A stretch of 64,000 nucleotides of DNA from Marisa cornuarietis (Eukaryota; Mollusca; Gastropoda; Architaenioglossa; Ampullariidae): the NCBI GenBank assembly GCA_004794655.1, contig SMMW01000567.1:186001-250000 (forward strand), given 5' to 3'. A program made the translations under genes and the position numbers. The notes under the pieces were generated by a model, which saw only the letters and a program-made list of their open reading frames with translations, was not told the origin of the DNA and ran no database searches. Below, piece by piece: positions 12,659 to 26,086 of this stretch. Numbering within the stretch: the first letter of the stretch is position 1; each line of letters begins with the position of its first letter.

Positions 12659-15600
12659 ATGAATCGGGAGATGCGAGAAATGCCTGGGGGACTTCTTCCG
12701 TATACCAGTGTCTTCATTGGTAGTTACAATTTTTAAACCATTACTAATAATATTAGTTTTAAATTATAAACTTGTTAACGTCTTCGCTATTGCTAACGCC
12801 AGTACAGATACTGAAAAAGTTTCCTTGAGTTTTTCATTTTCACAATTTCATCAGTTAGTTGGTAGCTGCAAAAAAATGCATTAATTTACAGAAAGGATAA
12901 ATAAAATATACAAATGCAAAAGGAAGCTAAGAAAGTATAGGGGCCTAATAAATAAGTGATTTTAGTAAGACTGTTAGCCTAACTGAAGATTAAATAGAAA
13001 AATATGCTATGTCGTGTTGAAGGAACATAATGTGTTCATCACACTTAGTCAGGGTCATGTGATTGGAGTTGTGTTTCCTTATATACAATACAATACCACT
13101 TTATTTATCCCCAAGGGCAATTCCAAATAGTGTTTGTACTAGCAGTAATACATGATATAAAGAGATAATACATACATATACATGATAAAAAATACATATA
13201 CATAACATGAAAAGAGATTATGCAGACATATACATGATATAAAGAGATGATGTATACATGTTGATATAATTTTTTTTCTCTCTCACGCACGCCATTATAG
13301 CTTATAAAATGTAAAGCAGAGGTATGGCATGAAAAAGTACATGCACATATATCAACTTATAAAGCAGATGTATCATTGTGTGGGTATGTCTTATGGATGT
13401 GCTGACAAGGTGAACTTACATAATGCTTTCAATGCTTCAGCAAACCACAATGTTTGTTCAGAGTGTCAGTGGGTCTCTATAGAGATTCATATTGCATATG
13501 TTTTCAGTACTTCAGCAAACACCTTTTTGTAATAGTTTTGAGATTATGTTATGTGAAAAAGAATAAAGCCATGTCTACAGTGCTTTATGTTTTTTTAAGG
13601 AACTTAATTGAGACATCTTAGATTAAGATGTTGGTAATGCTATCATTTAAACATGTTTATCTTGTTAGCATTTCAATGTGCTGAAATTCAGCAGCTTAAT
13701 TTGACCAGTAGTTACCATTTCAGATGCAGGTATGCCAGAGTTTACCTATGCCCTACTGCAGTGTGTTAGATGTAGCCATGAACGAGAAGTTCTGATCCAG
13801 AAGCTTCAAAAGCTGTGGACCACACCAGCGAACACCAACCACGTCCTGCCACTTCTTTCTGTTCGCTCAGGCTTTGATCTTTATTTAAGGATTATGAAGT
13901 TCCCTCCAGGGTCAGAAGTGATTATGTCAGCTGTGAACATACCTGACATGGTTCATATAGTAAGACATCACCAGCTTCAGGTGGTTCCTCTAGACATCAG
14001 TATTGATACCACAGCACCAAAAGTGGAGCTGCTAAAAGACATAGTTACCCCGCACACAGTGGCTATTGTCATTGCCCATCTTTATGGTAAGATGTGCTCC
14101 ATTGACGACATTATCTCCTTTGCCAAAGAAAGAAACATTCATGTGATAGAAGACTGTGCAGAATGCTTTGGTGGCTTTGAGAAGCTGAGCCATCCTGAAA
14201 CAGATCTTGCTTTATTCAGTTTTGGTGTCATAAAATTGCATACTTCGTTTGGTGGCAGCATTGCAAAAATCAAAGACATTGACATGTACAGAAAAATGTT
14301 GGAGCTTCATGCAACATACAGGGTACAAACTCGGCTGGCTTACATGAGAAAAGTTCTGAAATACGTCATTTTGTATTTTTGCCTTGATGTGCCATTTGTA
14401 AACAAAAATGGAATTCGTGTATTTCAGACTCTTGGCATCAACCACAAAGATTTTGCTATCAAGGTAATTGAAGACTGATTGCTGTTCTGTCTTAGACTGA
14501 GAAAACTGTGGCTTATATAAATGAAAGAACTGTAATACTGAGAATATCGTTTTCTGTGTTCTGGTTTATATGTGTGCTTTTGGAGCTAGTTCCCTGAGAA
14601 CCACCCCAACTCAGCAGGCAGTGAACAACCTTTAGACATGGAGGTTTAGATAAAAAAATAATCCAGGCCATCCTGGACAAATAAACAGTCCCAGACCAAC
14701 GGGCAAGGAATTATTACCTCTGGAACCTTTAATATTGACAAAAGATTAATCTTTCAGATGTTGACTGGGGTAGCAAATAGTGAAGTAAAAGGCAACCATG
14801 TTAATCAAGTTGCATATTAATAGTTTAGTTATGGGATATTCAGAATGGAGAAATAATAGTACTGTGACATCTACAGGCATAAAAATTAAAAATTATATAT
14901 AACATTATCAGTGCTGAAATCTTGAAGGCTCTAATTTTTTCATTCAGTGTGGTTTACCTGTGACTGATGTATGCTTTTTAGTGTAAATTGCATGTCAGCT
15001 TGACAGGACTGTTTTATGTAGATGGTTTAATATGTGTATGTAACTTAATAATCATACACTTACCCTGTAAACCAAGAACAGTTGTACTTCGTAAAGCTTT
15101 TTGTAATGGTACATGTGGATACTTTCTTCTTGTCTCTCTCTCCCTCTCACTTTTCTTTCTTTTAAGTATGGACACTCAACAGTTGTGTTCTGTGAAACTG
15201 TACTTACCAAATAAAGAAATTTGGGGAAAAAAAAAAATCAGTGCCAAATGTATTGACAGTAACGTAGCGCTGCCTTTCAAATCCAGTGTTAACATGCAGC
15301 ATTTTATTAAAATTTGGAAACTTAGCTGTTTGTGTTCCGAGTATAATAAAATTATTTCCTGATTTACATTTTATAGATGCTTCGAGGGTTTCCCAAAAAT
15401 ATGCTGGAAAATATTCGTATGCAGCCTAGTGATGCTCTTCTGGCTACGATGCTGAGAAGGCAGAAATTGTTTTCTGAGTCAGATTTCTGCCTACAAAGAC
15501 TGAAAGGAGAGTACATGGCTAAAAGATTACCAGAGAGCCTTGATATAGTTGGGATAAAAGCATCAGTGAATAATTATTGGCTTTTCCCAGTTTCGGCTGT

Positions 15601-16395
15601 AAGTATATTATATAAATCAATCTTTTTGTTTGTTTGTTTTGTTTCTAAAAAGTTGTAGTTGTTGTTTTTATGTTGCTGTGATTGAATTTAAAATCATACC
15701 TACTGTTTTAGAATTTACCCTGTAATTGAAGCTATAAGAGGCAGTGACTTTGTGTCAATTTCCTGACTATTGTGTTAAGTGATTTTTCACCTCTTAAATT
15801 TTGAAATCTGGTGAGACCTTTTGGGGTGTTGTAAATGTTTTTGTGCAGTTTAGTGTTCCAGTAAGGCTGGGTTTTGAAAAGATAGGTTTAAAATCAGTTG
15901 GTGGGGAGGGGGAATGGGAATAACAGAAGAAAGATAAAAAGTTCCACACAGAGACTAACAAGTTTGTAGCACTTTTACTTATTTATGATTTTCCAGGAGA
16001 ATCCAGACAACTTTGTTTCCCTGCTTAATGCCCTTGGAGTGGAGGCCTACCGTGGTGCTACCCAGCTAACTGTTGTAGAGCCACACAATGGAGACCCAGA
16101 GCCATTCACACCCTCCCCTGTAGACACCGCACAAGTGATCAACAGTTGCACAACTTATATACCAGAAACAAACTGTGGTGATGATACCAGTGTGTCAGTT
16201 AAAATACCAGCTGTGAATAAAAGGTACCCACATGAAGCAAAGTACCTCATAGACCATGTGGTATACTTGCCCATCAATAAACTGGTACCTTTCCATCAAC
16301 TAAACTGTATGCTACAGGCTATTCGCCTTGCAGTAAATGTAGACAAGGTAGAGGTAAATGGCAAGCTGAGGGTGATGCTGCCATCAAAATTGTGA
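12659..16395 (+). CDS. DegT/DnrJ/EryC1/StrS-family PLP aminotransferase-like protein
   Basis: Four exons are read: 12659-12719 (candidate first exon), 13724-14463, 15377-15598 and 15997-16395. Together they give 473 residues with matching phases. The family resembles sugar aminotransferases. SVRSGFDLYL corresponds to the N-terminal cofactor loop. HLYGKMCSIDDI is followed by IEDCAECFGG, whose Asp would contact the PLP ring nitrogen. SFGVIKLHTSFGGSI carries the Lys expected to form the Schiff base. The family converts keto-sugars (usually UDP- or dTDP-linked) to amino sugars. The animal substrate is unknown. The C-terminal third (NALGVEAYRGATQL and PINKLVPFHQL) fits the small domain. The first exon rests only on frame, ATG and a GT donor; otherwise translation could begin at ATG 13732. 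The gene is convergent with ARMC8. It is probably a catalytically competent enzyme, function undetermined. Confidence 0.78.
13082..13126 (-). repeat. LINE 3'-end relic (CR1/Rex-like) in aminotransferase intron 1
   Basis: The minus strand reads AATTGCCCTTGGGGATAAAT followed by AAAGTGG and a TATTG pentamer tail. Such a stem plus ATAAATAAAG plus short tandem tail is typical of CR1/Rex-type LINE termini. The adjacent sequence to about 13265 is TACATGATATA-rich and degenerate. No coding part remains. Confidence 0.5.
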
Positions 16396-18775
16396 TAAAC
16401 ATATCAGTTAAAACCTCACCTAGTTGGAATTGAATGTGTGTTTGATGAAGCATTTGAATCGGTGTATTCAGACATCAGCTTCTAGAATTACAGGTGTTAA
16501 TCTGGTGGTGTAAGCACCAGCCACACTACTGAAAAAGCCCTGTCACATTGTAATAATCAAACTAATGCTGCTGAATGTTTTTTTTTTTTTTACATAAGGT
16601 GAATTGCTTTACAGACCACATTGTACATGTTGGAAATTATGCCAGAGCCCTTTCATTAACCTCACGCATTGCATTTTATGAGAATCTTTTTCATAGAATC
16701 TCTTTTTGCTGTTACTTGTTAGCCACATTGTCCTGTGATAATGTACTGCCTTAAAAACAGACTTATTCATGAAAAAGTCGCATATAAATTATTTTTAACA
16801 TTTATTCCCACATTTTTAAACATAAGGTTTTTTGTTAGAGTTAATGACATTTTCTGTGACTGTCAAGAAAGTTGACGTGTGTATTAGTTTCTTAAGACAA
16901 ATTTATGCCTATCATATCTAATATGATGGCTTCCAGGAAGAGGAATCTCTTGAGAAGATGCTTTTGTTCATTTGTTTACTTTCTTTACTAAGTCAGCGAG
17001 GAGATGAATGATGAAATGAATCAAGATTTAAAATATAACTTTTATTATTATGTCACTGCAGGAAAGACTAATTATGCTTATTATTGTACAATTACTGTGA
17101 AACTCATAATTTATTTGGTGTTTGGTTGGTGAAATATATTTGATAATGGTGCTATAAAAGAGATTTGATTTTTTTTTTCTTTTTCCTTTTTAAAAATATT
17201 TTGCGGAAAAAGTACTTATCTACACATGTAAGCCTATGAGAGAAGTCAAATATTTATATCGGAATACATGTTTTTTATTTTGCCTTATAAATAATGATCG
17301 ACTTGGTGGATTTTTCACATGAACTATTTTCTTTTTGTACAGAAATTGCTTTCTTTATTGAGTCTGTAAATAGCATTTAGAGCAGAAACCCGAAGATCAA
17401 TAATGTGATTATGAACTGAGGCAATGTGTCTGCTTAATGACAAAAATGAGAAAGATAAATATAAACTTTGTAGCTAACTGAATTCATGAAAATACATTCC
17501 ATCATGTTTAAGCTTCAGTTTTTGTTTAGATGAGCTTTCTATAGACTCATCATTCCGTTGTCACTGCAGTATGGACAGAATCCTAGGTGGTTTTTCAAAC
17601 TATTAAAATGAGAGGGAAAAAACCCCAAATGTAATCTGGTTTTTATCTGATGGATACGTGTATATGTATAGAAAGTTTTCATTACAAATACCATGATCTA
17701 TTGCTTTTCCATTCTTAAACAGCAAGCGATTTTCAGTGCCCCATCTAATAATTACTGTGCTACAACTGTTAAGGGTTTATCACCTAGTCAGAAAAAAATC
17801 ATTGTTAATATTGTCAAGTTCACCACATCTTTTATGTCAACAGACTACACTGTGTTATTTGATAAAATATATTGGCAGATCTCTATGCAGCTAGTTTATT
17901 ATCTTTTTTCACATTGCACTTTCTGGTAAGTTCCTTTGTCCTGAGTGGAAATATTGTCTGAGAACTTAAGGAGATGTTTCAGTAAATGACACTAACAGAA
18001 GATAAAATGCTAAAACGTTACAGCAAATTCTAATGATTTTAGGCTGTATGGTTTTGACACAATTAAAAAACTCTAAACACCTTCAGTCAGCATGTTAATT
18101 ACTTCTTTTGGACAGTTGGGCTACCAAAACGGTATCTGACCTCTTCAAATTGCTGGGTGCTCTTTACACATACTTGGCATAAAATCACTATTGCATCTAA
18201 AGAAATCACTTTAAAACAAAAATAACAAAATAAAATAGATAAATTATCCAATAAGTCTATTAATATTGCTCTCTCAATCAACTTTATGACATTTTACCAT
18301 GCAGAGAGTATCTGTGTCAGCATGTTCATTAAGATGCATTTGATGCTTTTGAAGAAGGTGCTACATAAATGCATTTAGCATTACTATTATTGCTCACTTG
18401 ACAAAAATAACACACCAACTACAATGCTTTTATTATCACAATATTTAGTTCAATAAATATTCAAAATCTGTCATCTGGCATAAACTCTCACATTTGCATC
18501 AGGAATATGTAGTCACTTGCAAGTCTTACGAAATGATATGCTGAAGCAGGTGTTCATGAAAATATTACTTCTAGCTTATGTGCTAGCATTCCCTTCTGAC
18601 AAGCATCATCACAAAAAAATCCTTTATGTGGTGAGGACATGCTGACTTTGCCATCTCATCTACAACACTGGTTGTAAGCCTGCAAACAGCTGTCTTGCTG
18701 TAGTTCTGCCTGAAACCTTGTCAGCAAATTTCCTGGATGCAAAGCACTGACTGCCACAGTAGAGATTTATGTTTA
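16396..18775. other. Convergent 3' flanks of aminotransferase and ARMC8
   Basis: No coding signal was recognised. The two genes end tail to tail here, so most of this stretch should be their 3' UTRs and spacer. A minus-sense AATAAA (TTTATT on the plus strand at about 18429-18434) is a candidate ARMC8 poly(A) signal. A LINE 3'-end relic is present at about 18340. Confidence 0.45.
18340..18396 (+). repeat. L2-type LINE 3'-terminus relic
   Basis: TTTGATGCTTTTGAAGAAGG, then TGCTACATAAATGCATTTAG and CATTACTATTATTG, resembles the GCGCTATATAAAT(ATT)n terminus of the L2-like elements in this window, in plus orientation. It has no coding sequence. Confidence 0.5.
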
Positions 18776-21700
18776 CTATGAAAACATCTGCAATGCATTC
18801 TTTACCCTGAAAGAAAATATAATTCATGAACAGCACAAAAAGATGCCAATTTTGATTAAAAAGCATCAAGCAAATCACTGAAAGTTAATGAAAGCATTTA
18901 AAAATGTTAATATGTGCTGGTAATGCCAAATGCTGTTATGCTGTACCACAAAAACAATTCAGTTACTGAGCAGTTAAAAAATTGGTAGCTATATATTGTT
19001 AATGCTAGTATTTGTTGGATCTTTATTGATAAAAGTAATCCTTATACCTCTGAAACAATGATGGATTTTCAGCAGTCAGCAGCTGTTGTAAAAGCCGCTG
19101 CATGCCCAGTTCACGCAGCCTTGCTTGTCGCATATAAGCTCCTGTAAAATACATCATTTAAAAAGGGGTAACTTCTAACATTTTATGAGAAAAAAAGGTA
19201 AAGACCTAATGGGGTGCACTGCAAATGGTATTTTACAAAGAAGCATGAAGAATGACACCACTATGGTTATTTCAGGGTTTAATGGTTAGGAATGTGGACA
19301 AGCAATAATAATGATAATAACGATGCACAATGCTTGCATAGATTGGCATCCTGATTGGGAATGTGTTCATGCACCATTCTTGATAAAGTATACATTAACA
19401 TGCAATATGTAAAAATGATTTTAAAAAATCACCTAGGCCAGAACTAATAAGAAATATATTTGCAAAATCTTTATGGCATGTTTATAAACATAAAGCATTG
19501 AGCAGAAAGCAGTTAGTTAGTTAGTTAATTGTTGTTTTATGCCAAGTCAGCAACTAAGGCTATCTCATGGCAAAAACAATGTATATGACTATTCAAGGAT
19601 TGATATAAAGAAATTTTACAAGTCTAGAGATTTCTCTTTTCTTAGTTTTATAAAATAACAGTTTTTTAACACATAAGTTCTATCATATCAGGTGAAACAT
19701 CTGAATGGACTTTACATATGCCAGGATTGATCTGGAAGAGTGTTTGGTAAAAAGGTCAGCGAGAGTCTGTGCTGTAAAACAGTTTTGACGAATTGTAGCG
19801 AGTTTTGAACAGGAGATGAGCAAATGTTCTATGGTTAGGGGGTCTTTACACCAAGGACAAAGTGGGGAGTTTTCTCCTGCAAGCAAAAATCGGTGAGTGA
19901 TAAATGAGTGTCCAGCTTTTAGTCTATTTATAACCACTTTTTCTCGTCGGTTTAGAAATTCTTGTGTTATACAGTCTGATAGTTTTGGAAAAATAGCATG
20001 AAGTTTGTTGTGCTTCATGGAGTCCCAATGAAGCTGCCAAAGTTGTGTGATATACATTTTAACAGAAGCGTACCAATCTGAGGCAAATGTTGTATGGACC
20101 ACAAGTGGTTGTTGAAGGGCCTTTTTTGCTGCTTCGTCAGCTTTAGTGTTTCCTGGAATATTTGCATGGCCAGGAACCCAAATAAAGATAATGTCAAAAT
20201 TGTTATTTTGCAGTAGTGATAAAAGTTCAAAGAGTTGAACCAGTAGTGGGTGATCTAAACGTTGAGAGTGAAGTGCAAGTAGGGATGACAAAGAGTCTGA
20301 AATAACTAAGAAGTTTTTCTCTTTAGATGTATGGATATACTGTATTGCAAGTAGAAGGGCTTTTAACTCTGCAGAAAAAATGGAGCTATGACCTTCCAAG
20401 CGAGCTGTCAGTGGTGGTGTGGAAATGTCCATCGGCACCGCTGCAGCTGCTACAGTTTCTTTTTCAGTATTTTTGGATCCATCAGTGTATATGTGACAAA
20501 AGTCAGGATAGTCTGTGACTATTTCTCTGAAAAGCTGCTGATAGACTATGTCAGGGGTTTCACCCTTTTTTTTGGTTAGAGAGGTCAAAACGAATTTCAG
20601 GTGTGGGAAGTAGCCATGGTGGTGTTCTGGTCAGTGCAATTGGTGCTGTCTTTTGGGGGTCCATTCCCAATCTCTGAAGATGGGGGTGAGCTCGTATGGG
20701 TAGAGGTTTTTGTTCATGTTCACGTGCCCTATATTTCTCCAGAAACTGAATGGAGAAAACTGAGTGGAAAGCAGGGTTTTGGGGCAGAGCTCGAAGTTTT
20801 GAGACATAGGACAACATTAGTTTTAGTCGGCGTAACTCTAGAGGGGGTTCACCTGCCTCTGCATATAGGCTGTGTATTGGAGTGGTTCTGAAGGCTCCGA
20901 GACAAATTCTCAGGCCGTGATGGTGCACAGTGTCTAGCCTTTTTAGGTATGATGTCCTGGCAGATCCATAGACTATGCATCCATAATCCAATTTTGAACG
21001 CACTAGGGAACGATACAAACGGAGTAAAGTGATTTGGTCTGCACCCCAGTTTGTGTTACTTATCACTCTCAATATATCTAGAGCCTTCAGACAAGATGCC
21101 TGAAGATGACGGATGTGGTTCTGAAAAGAAAGTTTACGATCAAAAATAACACCCAAGAAATGGACCTCTTCCACTACCTTGAGCGCTGTTCCATTTACAT
21201 GAATTGAGGGTTCAGGAAAAGGACCTCTAAGTTTTGTAAAGTGAATGCACACAGATTTTGAGGGAGAAAATTTGAAACCGTTTTCTAATACCCATTTTGA
21301 GATGTGGTTTACACATAACTGTAATTGTCTCTCCAGACCTGGTAGAAACTTTCCTCGTATACAAAGTGCAAAATCATCAACATATAGCGAGGCAGCCATA
21401 TTTTTGGGAATAGACTTCAAGATGCCATCTATTTTAATACAGAACAAAATAGGTGACAGGATACTTCCTTGAGGGACTCCCACCTGCTGTTCATGGGTGT
21501 CTGAAAAGGTATTTTGTATCCGGACTCTAAACATACGACATGTTAAAAAGTTTTTGATGAAAATTGGTAGTCGGCCTCGAAAGCCTAGAGAAAATAGGTC
21601 CAACAAAATTCCTTGCCTCCATACTGTGTCATAGGCTCTTTCTAGGTCAAAGAATACTCCTATGACATGTTCTTTTTTAATAAAGGCGTCCCTTATAAAC

Positions 21701-24700
21701 GTTTCAAATCTGACCATTTGATCTGTAGTACTACAGTTTTTTCGAAAACCACACTGAATGCTGGAAAGAAGATTTTGGGACTCTAACACCCAAATCAATC
21801 GTGAATTTACCATCCTTTCAAGTAGCTTACAGAAACAATTTGTTAAAGCAATTGGACGGTAACTGTTTGGATCTGAGGGATCTTTTCCTGGTTTTGGTAT
21901 AGGAACTATTATAGCCTCGTGCCATGCGGAAGGAAGGTTTCCTGTATTCCATATATGGTTGAAAATCTGCAATAATGTCCTCAAAGATGATTCTGGGAGT
22001 TTGGTTATGATTTGGTATGAGATACTGTCTGGTCCTGGGGCCGTGGGAGCACTTTGAAAGTGCTTGTTTAAGTTCAGACATAGAGAAATCGGTGTTGTAG
22101 GATTCCAAGTTGTCCGATTGAAAGTTACATTTTGTTAATTCTTTGCAAGCCTTCACTTGCTGAAAAGCTGTGGAATATTGTAGTGACGAGGTTGTCATTT
22201 CAAAAGTGGAGCCCAGTTTGTTTGCAATTTCTCGATGATCAGTGAGTAAATTTTGTTCGGCTCTTAGGTGTCCAACCGCTCTATTGCTAGTCTTTCCTTT
22301 TAGTTTTTTGATAGCTGACCATACCAGTCGGCATGGGGTACGATTTGTCAGTGAGGAAACAAAATGTTGCCAAGAAAGCCTTCTTTGTTGTTTACAGATG
22401 TGACGGGCCTGAGCTCGAAGGCGTTTGAAATTTAGAACATTCTCGGGGGTGGGAGATCGAAAAACTGTTCTCTGTGCCTTTTTCCTATTTTGTATTGCCT
22501 TGCGGCAATCCTCATTAAACCAGGGAACTTTGGGGAGCCTCCTGTGGTGGCTGTAACGAGGGATACTTTTGTTCATGACCTCCAATAGTGCTAAGGAAAA
22601 ACTTTCCATTGGATGGTCTGTAGAGGTTGTAGAATCCACAGGTGAGATGAATCGTTCTAAGGGAGACAGCATTGATTCACAGAGTGTTTTAAAAAGGTTC
22701 CAATTTGCCCGTGCTAAATTCCAGTGGTCTTCCTGTTTTACTGTATTAGTTGAGTTAGAAGAAAGGATGATAGGGTAGTGGTCACTTCCACAAAGATCAT
22801 CCCACATATGCCAGTTGAAGTCAACTGTCAGTGTGGGATCACATACTGAGAGATCTATTGCAGTTGTAGATGCATTATGGGGTCTATAAAAGGTTGGACT
22901 ACCATCGTTCATCACACATAAGTCAAAATCATTAAAAAAACCTGATAAAAGTTCACCACGTGAATCACTAACATCCCCACCCCACAGGGGATGATGTCCA
23001 TTAAAATCCCCCAAGAGGAGTACAGGGGAAGGAAGCTGTTGAAGAAGATCCTCCAGGTGTTGACGAGAAACGCTAATTGAAGGGGGGAGGTATACACTAC
23101 ATACTGTGATGGTTTTCTTAAGGGATATTCTGGCTGCCACAGCTTGTAATGGGGTGGAAAGGGGGATGGGGCTGAAAAGAATATCTGAATGAATTAAAAG
23201 AGCTACTCCACCAGCATGAGAGTCATTTGCGGATGCCTTTCGGAGTATCTGAAAACCTTTGCAGGTAAAAGTATCTGTGTCCTGCAAAAAGGTCTCTTGG
23301 AGGGCAATCACTTTAGTATCTGTTTGATGTAAAACAACTTTTAGTTCTTCAAAATTTGCCCTAATTCCTCGGCAGTTCCACTGTAACAGATTTGTCATTT
23401 ATAATTTAAGTATGAGAAGATGACCTGGAATGTCGTGTACCAGAGGTGTTTGTGCGGCCTGGGGGTGAGGTTGAAGGAACCCTTCGTTCCTCCATATCCA
23501 TCAAGCTATCTGAAAGGGGTGCAAAGTGAAGTAGGTGATGGAGGGTGTCGTCGTGTGCGAGGGCTAACTGTTTTTGACCCAGGGGGACGGGAGGTTTGTT
23601 GAGGTTTTAGAGGGGATTTTTGGGGAGTGGCGGTAATTGTAGTTTGTGACTTTGTAGGTGCAGTTTTTTGATGAGTACATGTGGGTGCACGTGCTGTTGA
23701 TCTGGTTGAGGTGTATGCTGGAATTGGTTGAGGTGTGGAAGGTTTGGGTTGCTGCGTTTGGTCTGTAGGTGGAGGTGGCATGAGTGTGTGTGTGGGTTTG
23801 GGGGTTTCTGTGTTTATCCATGTAATATCTGTTTGGCATGATGTAGATTTTACCGATTTCCGGGAAACCACCCCTGCAAAAGATGGGTTTCCGGCTGTTT
23901 GTGTGGAGACTTGAAGGTTTCCCAAGACACGGCGACGTGCCTCTGGGTACGACAAACCTTGTTCTGCTTTTATCCGCTGGATTTTGTCTTCCTCCTTCCA
24001 ACGAGGACAGTCTCGGGAGGAGGCTGGGTGACATCCAGCACAATTTGCACATTTGATTGTTCCATGACAATCATTTGGGGAGTGAGATTCACTACACTTT
24101 ACACAGCGTGCTTCTGATCTACAGGTAGATGAACCATGTCCATATCTTTGACACTTGAAACAACGTAGGGGTGAAGGGATAAAAAGTGCCACCTTCACCC
24201 GAAGATAGCCAATGTTAATGGAGTTTGGAAGGTCTGGAATACAGAAGGTGAGGAAATATGTGTTTGTGGGAATCAACTTTCCATCTTTCTTAAGGGTGAC
24301 CCTATGTACATGGGTTACACCCTGCTGAGACAATTCAGTACGTATGTCTACTTCTGACAATCCAGCAAGATCTCTACACCTGATTACTCCTCTAGATGAA
24401 TTTAAAGTTTTATGAGGTGTTACTTTTATGGGGCGGTCCACAAATTGTTTTCCGTCCCATTTTCTTAATGCTTCGGATGCTTTTTGATTTTTGCATTGGA
24501 CTAGGAGTTGTCCAGATCTTAGCTGCTTTACTGACAAAAAGTTAGAAGATATGTTTTGTAAACATTTCTGGACGGCAAAGGGGGACAGTCCCGAGATAGG
24601 TTTCTCCGGATCCCCACTCTCCACAATCAAATAATGTGGCCATGCCCTTTCTACAAACTTTGTCAAGTCATCACGTGCCTCCTCCTCACTGTCTGAGGAA

Positions 24701-26025
24701 TTTTCATCAAAAGGTCGAGAGCGTTTTCCAGGATGTGAAAGTTTTTTGGCCATGAGAAAAGATGAAGGTTCATTTCTCCTGTTCCCCACCCACCACGGAG
24801 TCCAACTAGGGGATGCAGCCGAGCGGTACCACATGGGTATATCCAGCAGGGCTGCACCAGGGCTACAGGAGAAGTATACTCTGACCCACAAGGATGTGAA
24901 ACAGATTGACCCAGGCCGCAGCCTTCTAGCAAAACTAGGGCATTGCACGACCAGCCGATTGATTGGTGCGGGCCAGCACCAACCTCCTGTCTAGGAGAAG
25001 TTTGGGCCAAAGAGGAATGTTGGTATGATGGGTCGCAACCCATCAGTGACCTCAGCCTCCAGGATCCCATTCTCCTCCGACACAGGTCGCCCTGCACGGC
25101 AAACGCAGGGGGCCTAAAGAAGGCCACTGAGAAAGCAAAAAGGAAGAGAAAGAGATATTTTGGGAAGCATTGAAAAAGGGGAAAGGACCAAAAGGCAGAG
25201 GATAGAATAGGAAAAACGGCAGTGAAGGAAATAAGTGTTTTGACGAAAAAGGAATAAAGGTGAAAGGACCTGTGAGACAGAAACCAGTACAGTGAGGAGG
25301 AAAGAGGCAGGCCACTTCGTCACCCATCCAGAGAGAAGTTGGGTGTCCACCCCCGGCACTAGGAGCCGGGCCCATGGGGGCTGAGCAGAAAGCAAATGTG
25401 AGTACAGCTGAAACTAAAAATGTTACATCAATAAATGAATGTTTCTAACAAGTGATGATAATGACCCAATCCAGATGTAAGACAGTAGCCTGTCAGAAAA
25501 CTCCTCCTACAGCCATATCATCTGGTACAGTCAAAGAAGAAAATGCTTGTCAAACAACCACTGCAGAAATCTTAATCAGCAGAAAAATCACAAGATTAGA
25601 GCAGCAAGAAAATTACACACAAAGAAATGAAATAAAATGCATGTTCTACATTGTTTTTTTAAACAATCAAACTATATTATGCAAATACTATCTGCAGTAA
25701 TGAAAAACATTTTATCAAATGCCTACCATCATCCTCTCCTGTCAGCAGATTTGATACAATTAGCACTGCAGCAATCTGAAGGTTGACATTTGCATGCACC
25801 TACAATAAATGATATCAAAAGACAAAGTTGAGGTTATCGATGGCATGTCATTTCCTGCTTTTAATTTTAGGATCACTAGCTGATGTTGGATCAGATCATA
25901 AGCAAACAAAGAAAACTTTGAAATAAAGCATTCCAGACCATCAGCATCCACCACCAACCAGAACATTCGCTGCTGTTTTGTTATTACAATGTACTCTACT
26001 TATTCTTTAATTTTCACAGTAAATG

Positions 26026-26086
<61 letters not shown>

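Larger units (their letters stand above)
19512..25381 (-). mobile_element. Near full-length I/Nimb-type LINE in an ARMC8 intron
   Basis: This 5.87-kb element on the minus strand has the same orientation as ARMC8. The order is a GC-rich 5' UTR starting GCCCCCATGGGCCCGGC at 25381, a gag-like ORF1 with zinc knuckles, ORF2 with APE endonuclease, reverse transcriptase and RNase H, and a short 3' UTR. The 3' UTR ends TAAAACAACAATTAACTAAC with an AACT repeat tail. A perfect 13-bp duplication flanks it. An RNase H domain plus CCHC gag places it in the I superfamily; Nimb elements are common in molluscs. ORF1 is open and ORF2 has only two single-base frameshifts, so the copy is recent. Removing it would leave an ARMC8 intron of about 0.7 kb. 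Confidence 0.95.

Noticed and set aside
17693..17929. A 78-codon open frame downstream of the aminotransferase
   Set aside because: It has AT-rich codon content, no similarity and no splice context; it is probably 3' flank.
23564..24070. Second minus-strand frame over LINE ORF1
   Set aside because: It is an overlapping frame of the zinc-knuckle ORF1 with Thr/His-rich low complexity.
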